DNA of 64,000 nt from Candidatus Cloacimonadota bacterium (GTDB taxonomy: Bacteria > Cloacimonadota > Cloacimonadia > Cloacimonadales > Cloacimonadaceae). The stretch is from positions 181,415 to 245,414 of the forward strand of contig JAKOXG010000004.1 of assembly GCA_029781115.1 (NCBI GenBank), in the 5' to 3' direction. The position numbers were made by a program, and so were the translations under genes. The notes under the pieces were generated by a model. The model made no database searches, was not told the DNA's origin, and worked only from the letters and a program-made list of their open reading frames with translations. This document shows, piece by piece, positions 7,716-16,406 of the stretch (position 1 is its first letter; each line of letters begins with the position of its first letter).

Positions 7716-9746
7716 TCACCTCAACAATGTGGCTATAAAGGTTTCGATATTGTATAGCGCTGCCACGCTTGCAGCCTGTGCTGGAGCGCCTTTGGGGAAG
7801 TGCGGGTCTTCGCCATCCCAGATCTCCGCCAATGATGCGATATGCCCCTTGCGGATGCTATTGCGGAAGGTTTGCACATAACCGCCCAGTTTCTCCGCCA
7901 AGGCCTGATCATCCAGCTCATCACGATATATCTTCAGAGCCAGACCGCAGAAAGCTCCCAACAGCCACGCTCTAGTGCTGCCGTTATGGCTGGCCAGGTC
8001 ACGCTGCTCATGAGTTCCAAAGTATTTCTTGTGGTAATCCGGGTCTTTCGGGCTGAGGGTGCGCAATCCATATGGCGTCAGCAGCTCCTTTTCGGCACGC
8101 AGGAACACCTGTTTCATCTTGGGCAGATCCACAGCCGGCCAGGGCAGTGATAGAGCCAAGATAGCATTGCATCTGATCTGCTTCACCTGTTCATCTCCGA
8201 TCAGCCTGTCCGCCAAATAGTCTCCCATCCAAAACTTCTCAAAAGAGGTCTTTACCTTCAGCTTGAGGGTGGTGAGATGCTCTTTGGGTAGGTAGACAAT
8301 GCCTGCGGATTCATGATATGATTCGCACATCGCCTCATAGCAACACAGCGCATTATACCATAGTGCATTGATCTCCACAGGCGCACCATCGCGTGGTGTC
8401 ACGGCTTTGCCATTGATCCTGATATCCATCCAGGTAGCATGCGCAAATTCCGGCTTAAGCTCGATCAGCCCATCATTACGAATCTCAAAGGGGTAATACT
8501 CGTTTTTGATGATGCTGTTGAGAATGTATTCACAAAGCTGGATGGCATCCTTCCAATAGGCTGGTTCCTGTTTGCGTTTACCCATTTTCCACACCAGGAT
8601 GAGATACCACAGCGTCGCATCCACGGAATCGTAGTTTGCATCTCTACCCGATTCACTCTGGGCATTGGGGATCAATCCTTCATTGATCTGGTGGCTATAC
8701 TTCTTCAAAACCCGCTCCACAAAAGGATAAAACTCAGGATTGTGCAGCAGGGCATTGAGCACTATCATCGTATCTCTACCCCAAGGACCATACCATGGAT
8801 AGCCCGCTGCGATATCATCTTGAGTCACAAAATCCCGCAGCATAAAGTCCAACAGCTTCATGTAGCCTTCCTGATCGTAGAGCAGGTTGTCATTATAATC
8901 CAAATTGGCTATCAGATTGTAATCCTGATCCGGCTCCCCGGGCCAATCCTTCGGTAAGGGCAGTTCCTCATAACGCTTGATGATCTTATCCACCATCAAA
9001 TAAGGGTTTTTGATGGGTTCATCGGAAAAGAGGATGTAGTTGCTTTCTCCCACCTTCAGGGCAAAGCGCAGCTCATAGAGACTGATCTGATCGCCCACGC
9101 CTTCATAACCTTTCGTCACTTCCCAAGGGTAATAGACATTATAATAGACGTGTCTGCTGGGCTCAAAAATCCCCAAACGGCTATGGCAATACACCCTGGC
9201 ATCGGTAGCAGGCCGATACGCATCAAAGCTGCAACCATCGCTATCATTGTGATGAGAGGTATCAAATTCTTCAAAATCCAAGCTGCCAAAAGCATTGATG
9301 TCGTGATGTGGATTCATGGTGAGCTTGGGACGGAGCTCGAAATGCAGCGTGTGATGCCCCAAGTTCGTATACTTCACCAAAACCGTGTTGCTATCCTCAT
9401 CCATCATCAATTCCTTGCGGATGAGGATGTCGTTCTGGTGTGGCAGGGCAGAATATAGGAACGTGGGGTAGGGGCGCAACCAGGGCTTCACCAAGTATAA
9501 AAAGCCTTCCGGATAGATGCAATTGCTGTAGTTGTTGCTGTCCAAATGGAAGTATTCACCCCTCCATTCGACCTTCTCTTCCATGCCGGCAACCAAGTGG
9601 AGCCGGTTAAACTTGTCGTCACAACCAATCAGCAAGCCGTGGTACTTGCGTTGGTTGATAAGGTTACCTGTGCCAAGAGCATAGGCACCGTTGCGGTTGC
9701 TGAGAATCCATTCATGATGATGGGTCTCCATGAAGTAATTATTCAT
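7716..9746 (-). CDS. Glycogen debranching enzyme (amylo-alpha-1,6-glucosidase, GH133-type)
   Basis: This 676-residue enzyme has an N-terminal beta-sandwich domain of the bacterial debrancher type (WILSNRNGAYALGTGNLINQ, RKYHGLLIG) and a C-terminal (alpha/alpha)6 amylo-1,6-glucosidase domain. The latter has YPWYGPWGRDTMIVLNAL, the equivalent of the WFGRDTMI box, and later PVEINALWYNAL and HNGSTRAWLLG. It should remove alpha-1,6 branch glucose from glycogen in the cytoplasm. The ATG at 9746 is preferred over an in-frame TTG 18 nt upstream because the purine tract AAAGGGGG overlaps that TTG region and precedes the ATG. It is the first gene of the minus-strand operon, and a sigma-70-like promoter lies 43-70 nt upstream. 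Confidence 0.93.
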   Translation of the reverse strand: MNNYFMETHHHEWILSNRNGAYALGTGNLINQRKYHGLLIGCDDKFNRLHLVAGMEEKVEWRGEYFHLDSNNYSNCIYPEGFLYLVKPWLRPYPTFLYSALPHQNDILIRKELMMDEDSNTVLVKYTNLGHHTLHFELRPKLTMNPHHDINAFGSLDFEEFDTSHHNDSDGCSFDAYRPATDARVYCHSRLGIFEPSRHVYYNVYYPWEVTKGYEGVGDQISLYELRFALKVGESNYILFSDEPIKNPYLMVDKIIKRYEELPLPKDWPGEPDQDYNLIANLDYNDNLLYDQEGYMKLLDFMLRDFVTQDDIAAGYPWYGPWGRDTMIVLNALLHNPEFYPFVERVLKKYSHQINEGLIPNAQSESGRDANYDSVDATLWYLILVWKMGKRKQEPAYWKDAIQLCEYILNSIIKNEYYPFEIRNDGLIELKPEFAHATWMDIRINGKAVTPRDGAPVEINALWYNALCCYEAMCESYHESAGIVYLPKEHLTTLKLKVKTSFEKFWMGDYLADRLIGDEQVKQIRCNAILALSLPWPAVDLPKMKQVFLRAEKELLTPYGLRTLSPKDPDYHKKYFGTHEQRDLASHNGSTRAWLLGAFCGLALKIYRDELDDQALAEKLGGYVQTFRNSIRKGHIASLAEIWDGEDPHFPKGAPAQAASVAALYNIETFIATLLR

Positions 9747-10222
9747 TGAACCCCCTTTGTTCAAATTGGTATTTTCTTCTCTTGTTGAATTATTTCTACC
9801 CCTGCAAATTGGTCAAGCCTTTTTTTGGATTTTAAGCAAAAATTTGTTTAAAGGGACAAGACTTTCTGCAAACAGGGAAAAGGTGGATGCCGTAAAGCAT
9901 TGAGTGGGTAGTGTGATAGCCTCGGGCAGCTGATTTGGAAGTTGACCCGAGGTGCCGGGGATGCGGGAGTGCAAATTGACAACTTTCCACTACCGCGAAG
10001 ACGACCCTCTATAATATACACTGACGACCTTGGTTTGACGAGGTGAAAACCAAAGATCCAGCCTCGTAACTGCTTGATGGGTATAGTGATAAGAATGTGG
10101 CAAATATTGTGCCAGTCCAGCCAAAAGTAAAATGCCGGCAGAGGTGCTTTAAATCAAGGCTCCGCAGGTGGGGTAAACTCAAGCTCAATTGTCAGTTCCT
10201 TTCCATCTGCCTGTGGCGCAAC
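9747..10222. other. Intergenic region with glycogen-operon promoter and a structured, gene-free stretch
   Basis: No convincing protein gene is present. The left part holds the minus-strand promoter of the glycogen operon. Between about 9907 and 10070 there is a cluster of inverted repeats: CCTCGGG/CCCGAGG (9920-9926, 9946-9952), GGTAGTG/CACTACC (9907-9913, 9988-9994), GGAAGTTG/CAACTTTCC (9937-9944, 9980-9988) and TTGGTTT/AAACCAA (10030-10036, 10047-10053). The second and third pairs share adjacent right arms and the third interlocks with the first, so alternative folds are possible. No known RNA family was recognised. Confidence 0.5.
9789..9816 (-). promoter_or_regulatory. Sigma-70-like promoter of the glycogen operon
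   Basis: On the minus strand TTGACC (9816-9811) is separated by 16 nt from AATAAT (9794-9789), five of six matches to TATAAT. It points into the debranching enzyme gene, with a leader of roughly 35-40 nt. No other comparable promoter was noticed within the six-gene run. Confidence 0.55.
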
Positions 10223-11155
10223 CTATTCCATGCGCTCACCATTGATGTCCACTGCGATCCCACCTTTTTCTATCAGCAGCTTATTGGCGTTTTTCTCGCC
10301 CGTTTCGGGATATCTGATGTAGATGCTGCGCCCTTTGCGCAATCCATCATTCACACCCGCCCAGGTGCCTCCTGAATTTGACGAATCAGCCACATAGATT
10401 TCTTGAGCCAAGGCATAAATGATGGGGTTTCTCGCCATCGCCAAGCCCACACTCCAGGGGGAATTGGGATGGAAGGTGCTAAGCACCAACACATCGCCTT
10501 CTGCGATCTGGTGTTGGTAGGCTCTGTAACCTGTGCTGAAGGTGAGCACGCCCTGCGGCAAGACGATGATGCTTTGCCCGATGTATTTCAAAGCGTTGTC
10601 CAATGCCGCTCTATCGATCCCTTTGGCAAAACCGCTCACCACCACCTTGAAACCTTCTGTGGCCTGCTTGGCGACGTTGTGTGTAAATTTCAGGCCATTC
10701 GCACTGGCATTTCGAGATCCCACAATGGCGATGGACTTTTCTTGAAGCAACTGCTTGTTGCCTTTGATGTAAAGGAGCGTGGGAGCATATTTTAAGCCGG
10801 CATTATCCAAAAGAGTAGGGGGGTAGTCCGGTGAAAAGATAGGGATAAGCTCAACACCTTGTTTGAATAGACTTTCAACCAAAGATGCGTTGTTGGTAGC
10901 CTGTAGTTTGGCTTCAGTCAGGGCTTCCAACTGTGTTTCTTCCACACCGTAAATATGCCTCCAATCCTCTGCTTTGAGCGAAAAGAACTCCTGCAGATCG
11001 GATTTCTGTTCATGGTAGATTCTATCGATCAGTGTGTTGATCTCTTCACGTTTCCAAGTGCTGGGCCGTCCATCTTTCCTTTCATTCATATGCGCGATGG
11101 AAATCCAATAAGCTGCATCTTGCATGGTCACATTCCTCTTCATCTGGTTTTGCAT
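10223..11155 (-). CDS. DprA/Smf-like Rossmann-fold protein (SLOG superfamily)
   Basis: A 310-residue protein whose central and C-terminal parts resemble DprA: IAIVGSRNASANG, FKVVVSGFAKGIDRAALDNAL, QSIIVLPQGV, ARNPIIYALAQEIYVADSSN, SGGTWAGVNDGLRKGRS. Canonical DprA loads RecA onto single-stranded DNA in transformation. This copy is divergent: the usual GLARGID is GFAKGID and the RNRIIAGLS box is ARNPIIYALA. Its start overlaps the RecQ-PRTase stop by one base (TAATG), so the two proteins are translationally coupled and likely work together. It could be a competence or recombination factor or a nucleotide-sensing defence component; the sequence alone does not decide. Confidence 0.82.
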   Translation of the reverse strand: MQNQMKRNVTMQDAAYWISIAHMNERKDGRPSTWKREEINTLIDRIYHEQKSDLQEFFSLKAEDWRHIYGVEETQLEALTEAKLQATNNASLVESLFKQGVELIPIFSPDYPPTLLDNAGLKYAPTLLYIKGNKQLLQEKSIAIVGSRNASANGLKFTHNVAKQATEGFKVVVSGFAKGIDRAALDNALKYIGQSIIVLPQGVLTFSTGYRAYQHQIAEGDVLVLSTFHPNSPWSVGLAMARNPIIYALAQEIYVADSSNSGGTWAGVNDGLRKGRSIYIRYPETGEKNANKLLIEKGGIAVDINGERME

Positions 11156-13188
11156 TACAGTTTATCTCCACTCACAGTTTTCGTCAGCACCAGCGGGGCG
11201 ATCTTGATTGCGCCCTGTCTGCTGAGATACTTGGCTATCTCTTTGATGGTGAAGCCACTATCGTAAATGTCATCGATCAGCAGGATGCTTTTCCCCCTCA
11301 CCAATTCTGGTTTTGACATGGCAAAAGCATCCGCCACGTTGTGTCTTTTAAGGTGGATATTTTGGAACACCTTTTGTTTTTGGGTTTTGCGCACCTTTAT
11401 CAGATCATGACAGACCGGCACCCTAATCTGCTGAGCCACCTTGGTAGCCAAATTGCGCACCAGATTGCCCGAAACAGTGGGCGGCACATAGAGGATGAGG
11501 TCAAACTGCTCACCCTGAAAGCCATAAGTATAGGCGTTGATGAGCTTGCTGACGAGAAAGCCCGGGAAGTCGCCACCATCTTCATATTTGCATTTGTGGA
11601 TGGTATTGCCCACATTTGAGACTCCGTAATATGATGCCGCTCTACCGTTTATGAGATTGCAATGCTTGTCTTCAGTTTCCAAGATGGGGAAGTCCTGACG
11701 TTTGAACTTATGCAGTTGCTCATCCCAAAAAGCGTCGGAGCTGAAGCAAAGCTTGGGCAAGCCGGAATTGTCACAGCTGTTGGCCTTTGCTTTCTGTTTG
11801 TCGCCCAAGTGCTTACACAGAAAAACCATGCGCGGCTTTTTGGTCTGGGCATATTTGATCATCAGCTTCAATTCCCGGGTCTTTGCCTTGCGTAACCTAT
11901 TCATCTGCACGAAGTTGAGCCGCTTAGACCCGGGGATGAATCTATACTTTTTCTTCCCAGCCACGCTCACTTCGCTTACGATACCCTGATCTTCCAAGTC
12001 AGCGATGATGGTGTCAAACTGCTTGTCGCCTGTATTGGTGCGTATCATCAGTGCTTTTTTGTCCAAGACATCATTTTTGATCTCTGAGACTATCATCTTG
12101 TACTTGTAAGCCGGAGGTTTGGCTCCATCGATGAAAGCCTGCGGAAGGTCTACATCCCTCGGATTGTAGAGCAGAACAATCACCGTGGGCAAGCCATCCC
12201 GCCCCGCTCTGCCTATCTCTTGATAGTAGTGCACGGGTGATTGCGGGAACTGGGTGTGGATGATGAATCTGAGGTCTGCTTTGTCTATTCCCATTCCCAA
12301 AGCATTGGTGGAAACGACGCACTTCCAAGCGTTGGCTATCAGGCCTTTTTCCACCTCAATCCTGCCCTCTCTATCCAATCTGCTGTTGTAGTATCTGCTG
12401 GGAATTTGGTTGAAATTCAGCCAGCGGTCTATCATCTCAGACTCGTTGACCGTGCCGGTGTAAATGATGCCCGTTCCCTGCAATTCATTGAGATGCTGAG
12501 CCAGCCAGATAAGCTTCTCGTCATCGGATTTCACATCCACCACAAAGAGGCGGAAGTTTTCCCGAGCCATGTTGCCGCGAATTATCTTGAACTTGCCCTT
12601 GAGCTGGGCTGCGACGTCTTTTTCCACCCTTTTGGTGGCAGTGGCGGTGGCAGCGAGAACCGGCATACTCTGTGGGAGAAGGTTTACCAGATCTATGATG
12701 CGTCGATACGCAGGGCGGAAGTCGTGTCCCCACATGGAGATGCAGTGAGCTTCATCCACCACCACCATGGAGAGGTTGAAGTGGCGCACATTCTCTTGCC
12801 AGAGGGAGCTCTCTTGCCTTTCGGGTGCAATATACAAGATTTTCAGCAAGCCCTGTCTTGCTTCTTCGATGATGCTCTGGTTTTCTGCTGCAGTTTGCTG
12901 GAAGTTAAGGCACTTGGCTGCGATGCCGAGACTCTGCAACTTGCTTACCTGATCCCGCATCAGCGCAATCAAGGGAGAGAAAACCACTGTGAGACCATCA
13001 AAAAGGACAGCCGGAAACTGGAAACAGAGTGATTTGCCATAGCCTGTCCTTTGAATAAACAAAATCCGCTCGCCCCTCAACAAAGCTGAAATGCCTTCCC
13101 ATTGTTCGTCGTAGAAGTGGTCCAAGCCAAATTTCTCCTTTAAAATCAGCTCTGCTTTCTGGCGGCTCAGATTCTTCAGGTCTTTCAT
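11155..13188 (-). CDS. RecQ-family DNA helicase fused to a ComF-like phosphoribosyltransferase domain
   Basis: A 677-residue protein. Residues ~15-340 are a RecQ-type superfamily 2 helicase: TGYGKS Walker A around K52, DEAHCISMWGHDFRP at 145-159 (RecQ motif II), SPLIALMRDQ, TNALGMGIDKADLRFIIH, and YYQEIGRAGRDG (motif VI). The middle region contains a winged-helix-like part and a cysteine-containing segment (CKHLGDKQ...CDNSG). The last ~170 residues look like ComF: KTQKQKVFQNIHLKRHN, then the PRPP loop LLIDDIYDSG (D639, D640, D643). RecQ helicases unwind 3'-5'; the PRTase partner reaction is unknown. It is followed by a one-base overlap with a DprA-like gene and preceded by a Nudix gene 15 nt away. 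Confidence 0.88.
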   Translation of the reverse strand: MKDLKNLSRQKAELILKEKFGLDHFYDEQWEGISALLRGERILFIQRTGYGKSLCFQFPAVLFDGLTVVFSPLIALMRDQVSKLQSLGIAAKCLNFQQTAAENQSIIEEARQGLLKILYIAPERQESSLWQENVRHFNLSMVVVDEAHCISMWGHDFRPAYRRIIDLVNLLPQSMPVLAATATATKRVEKDVAAQLKGKFKIIRGNMARENFRLFVVDVKSDDEKLIWLAQHLNELQGTGIIYTGTVNESEMIDRWLNFNQIPSRYYNSRLDREGRIEVEKGLIANAWKCVVSTNALGMGIDKADLRFIIHTQFPQSPVHYYQEIGRAGRDGLPTVIVLLYNPRDVDLPQAFIDGAKPPAYKYKMIVSEIKNDVLDKKALMIRTNTGDKQFDTIIADLEDQGIVSEVSVAGKKKYRFIPGSKRLNFVQMNRLRKAKTRELKLMIKYAQTKKPRMVFLCKHLGDKQKAKANSCDNSGLPKLCFSSDAFWDEQLHKFKRQDFPILETEDKHCNLINGRAASYYGVSNVGNTIHKCKYEDGGDFPGFLVSKLINAYTYGFQGEQFDLILYVPPTVSGNLVRNLATKVAQQIRVPVCHDLIKVRKTQKQKVFQNIHLKRHNVADAFAMSKPELVRGKSILLIDDIYDSGFTIKEIAKYLSRQGAIKIAPLVLTKTVSGDKL

Positions 13189-13203
13189 ATTAAGCTTGGC
13201 TAC

Positions 13204-13737
13204 TCACCACGCCGGCTCCGGCATAATCCCTGTCTCCCTGAAGATGAAGTCTATGTGCGCATCAAAGGCTATGGGTGGCAGTTTGTCCAGGGGCACAAAA
13301 GCAGCTTCTGCAGCGTCGTCACCAGCTTGGAGCTGTCCACCTGTGCGGTCGATGCGAAATCCGAGGCTTAGCACCTTTTCGTAGATGGGATTAGTGCCAA
13401 AATACCAGCCGATACAGTGCCGAATTTGGCCTTGCAAGCCGGTTTCTTCTTTCAACTCTTCCAGTGCGTTTTCTTCGGGTGTGATATTGATTTCCATATA
13501 GCCGCTGGGAAGTGCCCATTTATCGGCTTGAGGCTCAAAGCGACGCTTCACCAAAAGCAATTCATTTTGCTCGTTGAGCATCACGATAGAGACAGCGGGG
13601 ACGGGGTTTTTGTAATAGACCCAGCCACATTCGGTGCAATGAGGCCGGATCTTGCCTTCACGGTCTGCTTTAAGTTGCATTGGTTTACCGCATCGCAGAC
13701 AGTAGTTTACGCCTTTATATCTTTCTGTTGATTCCAT
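13204..13737 (-). CDS. Nudix hydrolase with N-terminal zinc ribbon
   Basis: A 177-residue protein. Cysteines C13, C16, C34 and C37 form a zinc-ribbon like that of NADH pyrophosphatase (CLRCG ... CTECG). A Nudix fold follows with the box starting at G79 and ending EELKEETGL (94-101), where the metal-binding E97/E98 are kept. Two consensus positions differ: the expected first Glu is I85 and the Arg of REUxEE is E93. Substrates of such proteins are nucleoside diphosphate derivatives such as NADH or ADP-ribose; which one is not visible. It is the first gene of a minus-strand trio with the RecQ-PRTase and DprA-like genes, which may point to a shared nucleotide-linked task. Confidence 0.87.
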   Translation of the reverse strand: MESTERYKGVNYCLRCGKPMQLKADREGKIRPHCTECGWVYYKNPVPAVSIVMLNEQNELLLVKRRFEPQADKWALPSGYMEINITPEENALEELKEETGLQGQIRHCIGWYFGTNPIYEKVLSLGFRIDRTGGQLQAGDDAAEAAFVPLDKLPPIAFDAHIDFIFRETGIMPEPAW

Positions 13738-13892
13738 GTTTCCAGTTTATTGAATGGCCGCTTTGATGTCAATGAAAGAATGACTCAAGGTAGGAGGTTA
13801 TCTCCATTTTGTGGTAAAGGCCTTCCTGCTCACGTCAATGAATAATGTGCATTTTGCAGCCTTAATTTGTTTGCGAATATCAGGTATTGGCG

Positions 13893-14110
13893 CAATATTT
13901 GACTTTTCACGTCGGTTGACCACCTCCCGGAACTCCTCTCGGCACACTTTTGGCTCTTCCTCCTAACCTACTGCTTTCCTACTCGTTACTTGATCGAGGA
14001 GCAGGAGAGCAGCAGGGGCGGGGTTGGCAAGCCGCATGAAATGGGCATTTGAGGGGTATCGAAAAAGTCACTTTTGCTTGATATTATCTCAGGCCAATGT
14101 CAAATATTGA
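13893..14110 (+). repeat. 218-bp intergenic repeat, copy A
   Basis: It is bounded by near-perfect inverted ends (CAATATTTGAC on the left, GTCAAATATTGA on the right). It contains a long hairpin: left arm CCTACTGCTTTCCTACTC (13967-13984), right arm GAGCAGGAGAGCAGCAGG (13999-14016), 16 of 18 positions pairing (one as G-T). The two mismatches are A-C on this strand, which become G-U pairs in RNA from the other strand. Two more copies of the same length lie at 35932-36149 and 52134-52351. It has no credible coding content. Confidence 0.85.
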
Positions 14111-14274
14111 TTTTAGCCTGGCTTTTTCAGGTGTCGGAGCAGGAGCAGGAACTCCTACTAAATTGGTAGATGATCTACAATCACGTCAGCAACAATTTGC
14201 AGTTTTGATGGAAGAAATGCCCGGGAGAAATCTGTAATAAATGCCAATCTCGAGAGGTATTTTTCTTTTTTCCC

Positions 14275-14304
14275 TTGACAGAATTGGCTATTTCTGAGTT
14301 TACT
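14275..14304 (+). promoter_or_regulatory. Putative promoter of the hutU-UDPGP-mla operon
   Basis: TTGACA (14275-14280), an 18-nt spacer and TTTACT (14299-14304). The -35 box is consensus and the -10 box matches four of six. The leader to the hutU ATG would be about 75 nt, with AGAGG 8 nt before the start codon. Confidence 0.45.
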
Positions 14305-14387
14305 GATCAAGTGCTGGATTTGTAAGCATTAAGCAGATTCCAGTTTAGCTAAGATATATAAAATAAAAGAATATAGAGGTTTACAAA

Positions 14388-16400
14388 ATGGAACAAACCA
14401 AAGTGTTTGAAGTGAAATTGCCAGATGAGCTACCGCCTGATCCGGTATTTGAACCCGGTATCCGTCGCGCACCTGATAGGGGGCTTGATCTGAGCGAGGC
14501 TGAAATTGCCCTGGCGCTCAAGAATGCGCTCAGGTATGTGCCCCGGCATTTGCATGATAAATTGGCTCCCGAATTTTTGGAAGAACTGAAAACTATGGGG
14601 CGCATATATGGGTACAGATATCGTCCTCAGGGGCGCATTATCGGCAAACCCATCGATGAATACAAGGGTATTACGCCTGCGCGGGCGATGCAGGTGATGA
14701 TAGACAACAATCTGGATTTTGATATTGCCTTATATCCCTATGAGCTTGTCACTTATGGCGAGACGGGTCAGGTGTGTCAAAACTGGATGCAATATAGATT
14801 GATCAAGAAGTATCTGGAAGTCATGCGTGAAGACCAGACACTTGTGGTGCAGAGTGGGCATCCCTTGGGCTTGTTTCCCTCTTCGCCAAATGCACCCAGA
14901 GTGATATCCACCAATGGATTGGTGATAGGCAAGTGGGACAATCCCGTGGAGTTTAAACGTCTCACCGCTTTGGGCGTGGCAAATTATGGTCAGATGACGG
15001 CCGGAGGCTGGATGTATATCGGGCCTCAGGGCATCGTGCATGGCACCTTTATCACCCTGCTCAATGCGGGACGTAAATACCTCGGTATTCCAGCAGATAA
15101 AGACCTTGCGGGTGTGCTGTTTGTTTCCAGCGGTTTGGGCGGAATGAGCGGAGCGCAGGCCAAGGCAGTCGAGATTGCCGGCGGCATTGGCGTGATCGCA
15201 GAAGTGGATGAAAGCCGGATTCAGACGCGGCACAGTCAGGGCTGGGTGAGCAAAGTTTCTCAAGATCCGAAGCAGATCTTTGACTGGGTCGAGGAATACA
15301 GGCAGCTCAAAAAGCCCATCTCCATCGCCTATCATGGAAATATCGTGGATCTTTTGGAGTATATAGATAAAAACAACATCAAAGCAGAGCTGCTTTCGGA
15401 TCAGACCAGTTGTCATGCGGTTTATGAGGGAGGTTACACTCCGGTTGGGCTGAGTCATGAGGAGGCCAGGCAGATGTTGGGCAGCGATCTTGAGAGCTTC
15501 AAGAAGAAGGTTGATGAATCGCTGATCCGTCATTTTCAGGTGCTGAAAAGACTCACAGCCAAAGGTTCTTATTTCTGGGATTATGGCAACAGCTTTATGG
15601 CCAGCATCTTTGATGCGGGCGAGCAATCCATTGCCAGAAACGGTAAGGACACCAACGACGGCTTTATCTGGCCCAGTTACGTGGAAGACATCATGGGGCC
15701 GATGTGCTTTGATTATGGATATGGTCCCTTCAGATGGGTGTGCCTGAGCCGCAAGGATGAAGACCTGCACAAGACCGACCAGGCAGCCACAGCTTTGATA
15801 GATCCCAAGCGCAATTCCATGGATAGAGACAACCATCACTGGATCTCAAATGCAGAAGAGAACAAATTGGTGGTGGGAACCAAAGCCCGTATCCTCTATG
15901 CTGATGAGGAAGGTCGGGTGCGCATCGCGCTCAAATTTAACCAAATGGTGCGCGAAGGTATAATCGGACCGGTGATGTTGGGACGTGATCATCATGATGT
16001 ATCCGGCACTGATTCTCCCTTCAGGGAAACAGCCAATATCCGCGATGGTAGCAATGTGATGGCAGATATGGCCACTCACTGTTTCGCCGGAAACGTAGCA
16101 CGCGGCATGAGCTTAGTGGTGCTTTCCAACGGTGGTGGCGTGGGAATTGGCCGCAGCATCAATGGCGGAAACGGCATCGTCCTGGACGGCAGTGAACACA
16201 TGGATGAAGTGGTGAAATCTGCGCTTTCCTGGGATGTGATGGGTGGAGTGGCGCGTAGAAATTGGGCGCGCAACCCTGCCGCTATTGATACTGCCACAAC
16301 TTGGAACGAAGTGCATAAGGCCGAGGGAGCCATCACTATTCCCTCGGAAATTGACGAAGCGGCGATCGACGCTTTGGTAGCAAAAAGTATAAAGGAATAA
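14388..16400 (+). CDS. hutU: Urocanate hydratase
   Basis: Urocanase adds water to urocanate to give imidazolone propionate in histidine breakdown, using tightly bound NAD+. Recognised segments include VQSGHPLGLFPSSPNAPRV, GQMTAGGWMYIGPQGIVHGT, SSGLGGMSGAQAKAVEIAGG, RDHHDVSGTDSPFRET, and ending parts VVLSNGGGVGIGRSINGGNG and DVMGGVARRNWARNP. At 670 residues it belongs to the longer form of the enzyme rather than the ~555-residue proteobacterial form. No hutH or hutI is in the window. It is followed after 6 nt by the UDP-glucose pyrophosphorylase gene, so they probably share a transcript although their pathways are unrelated. Confidence 0.95.
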   Translation: MEQTKVFEVKLPDELPPDPVFEPGIRRAPDRGLDLSEAEIALALKNALRYVPRHLHDKLAPEFLEELKTMGRIYGYRYRPQGRIIGKPIDEYKGITPARAMQVMIDNNLDFDIALYPYELVTYGETGQVCQNWMQYRLIKKYLEVMREDQTLVVQSGHPLGLFPSSPNAPRVISTNGLVIGKWDNPVEFKRLTALGVANYGQMTAGGWMYIGPQGIVHGTFITLLNAGRKYLGIPADKDLAGVLFVSSGLGGMSGAQAKAVEIAGGIGVIAEVDESRIQTRHSQGWVSKVSQDPKQIFDWVEEYRQLKKPISIAYHGNIVDLLEYIDKNNIKAELLSDQTSCHAVYEGGYTPVGLSHEEARQMLGSDLESFKKKVDESLIRHFQVLKRLTAKGSYFWDYGNSFMASIFDAGEQSIARNGKDTNDGFIWPSYVEDIMGPMCFDYGYGPFRWVCLSRKDEDLHKTDQAATALIDPKRNSMDRDNHHWISNAEENKLVVGTKARILYADEEGRVRIALKFNQMVREGIIGPVMLGRDHHDVSGTDSPFRETANIRDGSNVMADMATHCFAGNVARGMSLVVLSNGGGVGIGRSINGGNGIVLDGSEHMDEVVKSALSWDVMGGVARRNWARNPAAIDTATTWNEVHKAEGAITIPSEIDEAAIDALVAKSIKE

Positions 16401-16406
16401 GAGATT

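Larger units (their letters stand above)
13738..14387. other. Divergent intergenic region containing repeat copy A and the hutU promoter
   Basis: A 650-bp gap between divergent genes. It contains one 218-bp repeat copy (13893-14110), the palindrome-like CCTACTAAATTGGTAG just beyond it, and a plus-strand promoter at 14275. No protein gene or known RNA was recognised in the remainder. Confidence 0.6.

Noticed and set aside
12241..13032. A 263-codon plus-strand frame inside the RecQ-PRTase gene
   Set aside because: It overlaps the conserved helicase motifs of the real gene and shows no family signature.
14730..15839. A 369-codon open frame on the minus strand inside hutU
   Set aside because: hutU carries full family motifs across this stretch; the antisense product resembles no family and follows from codon bias.
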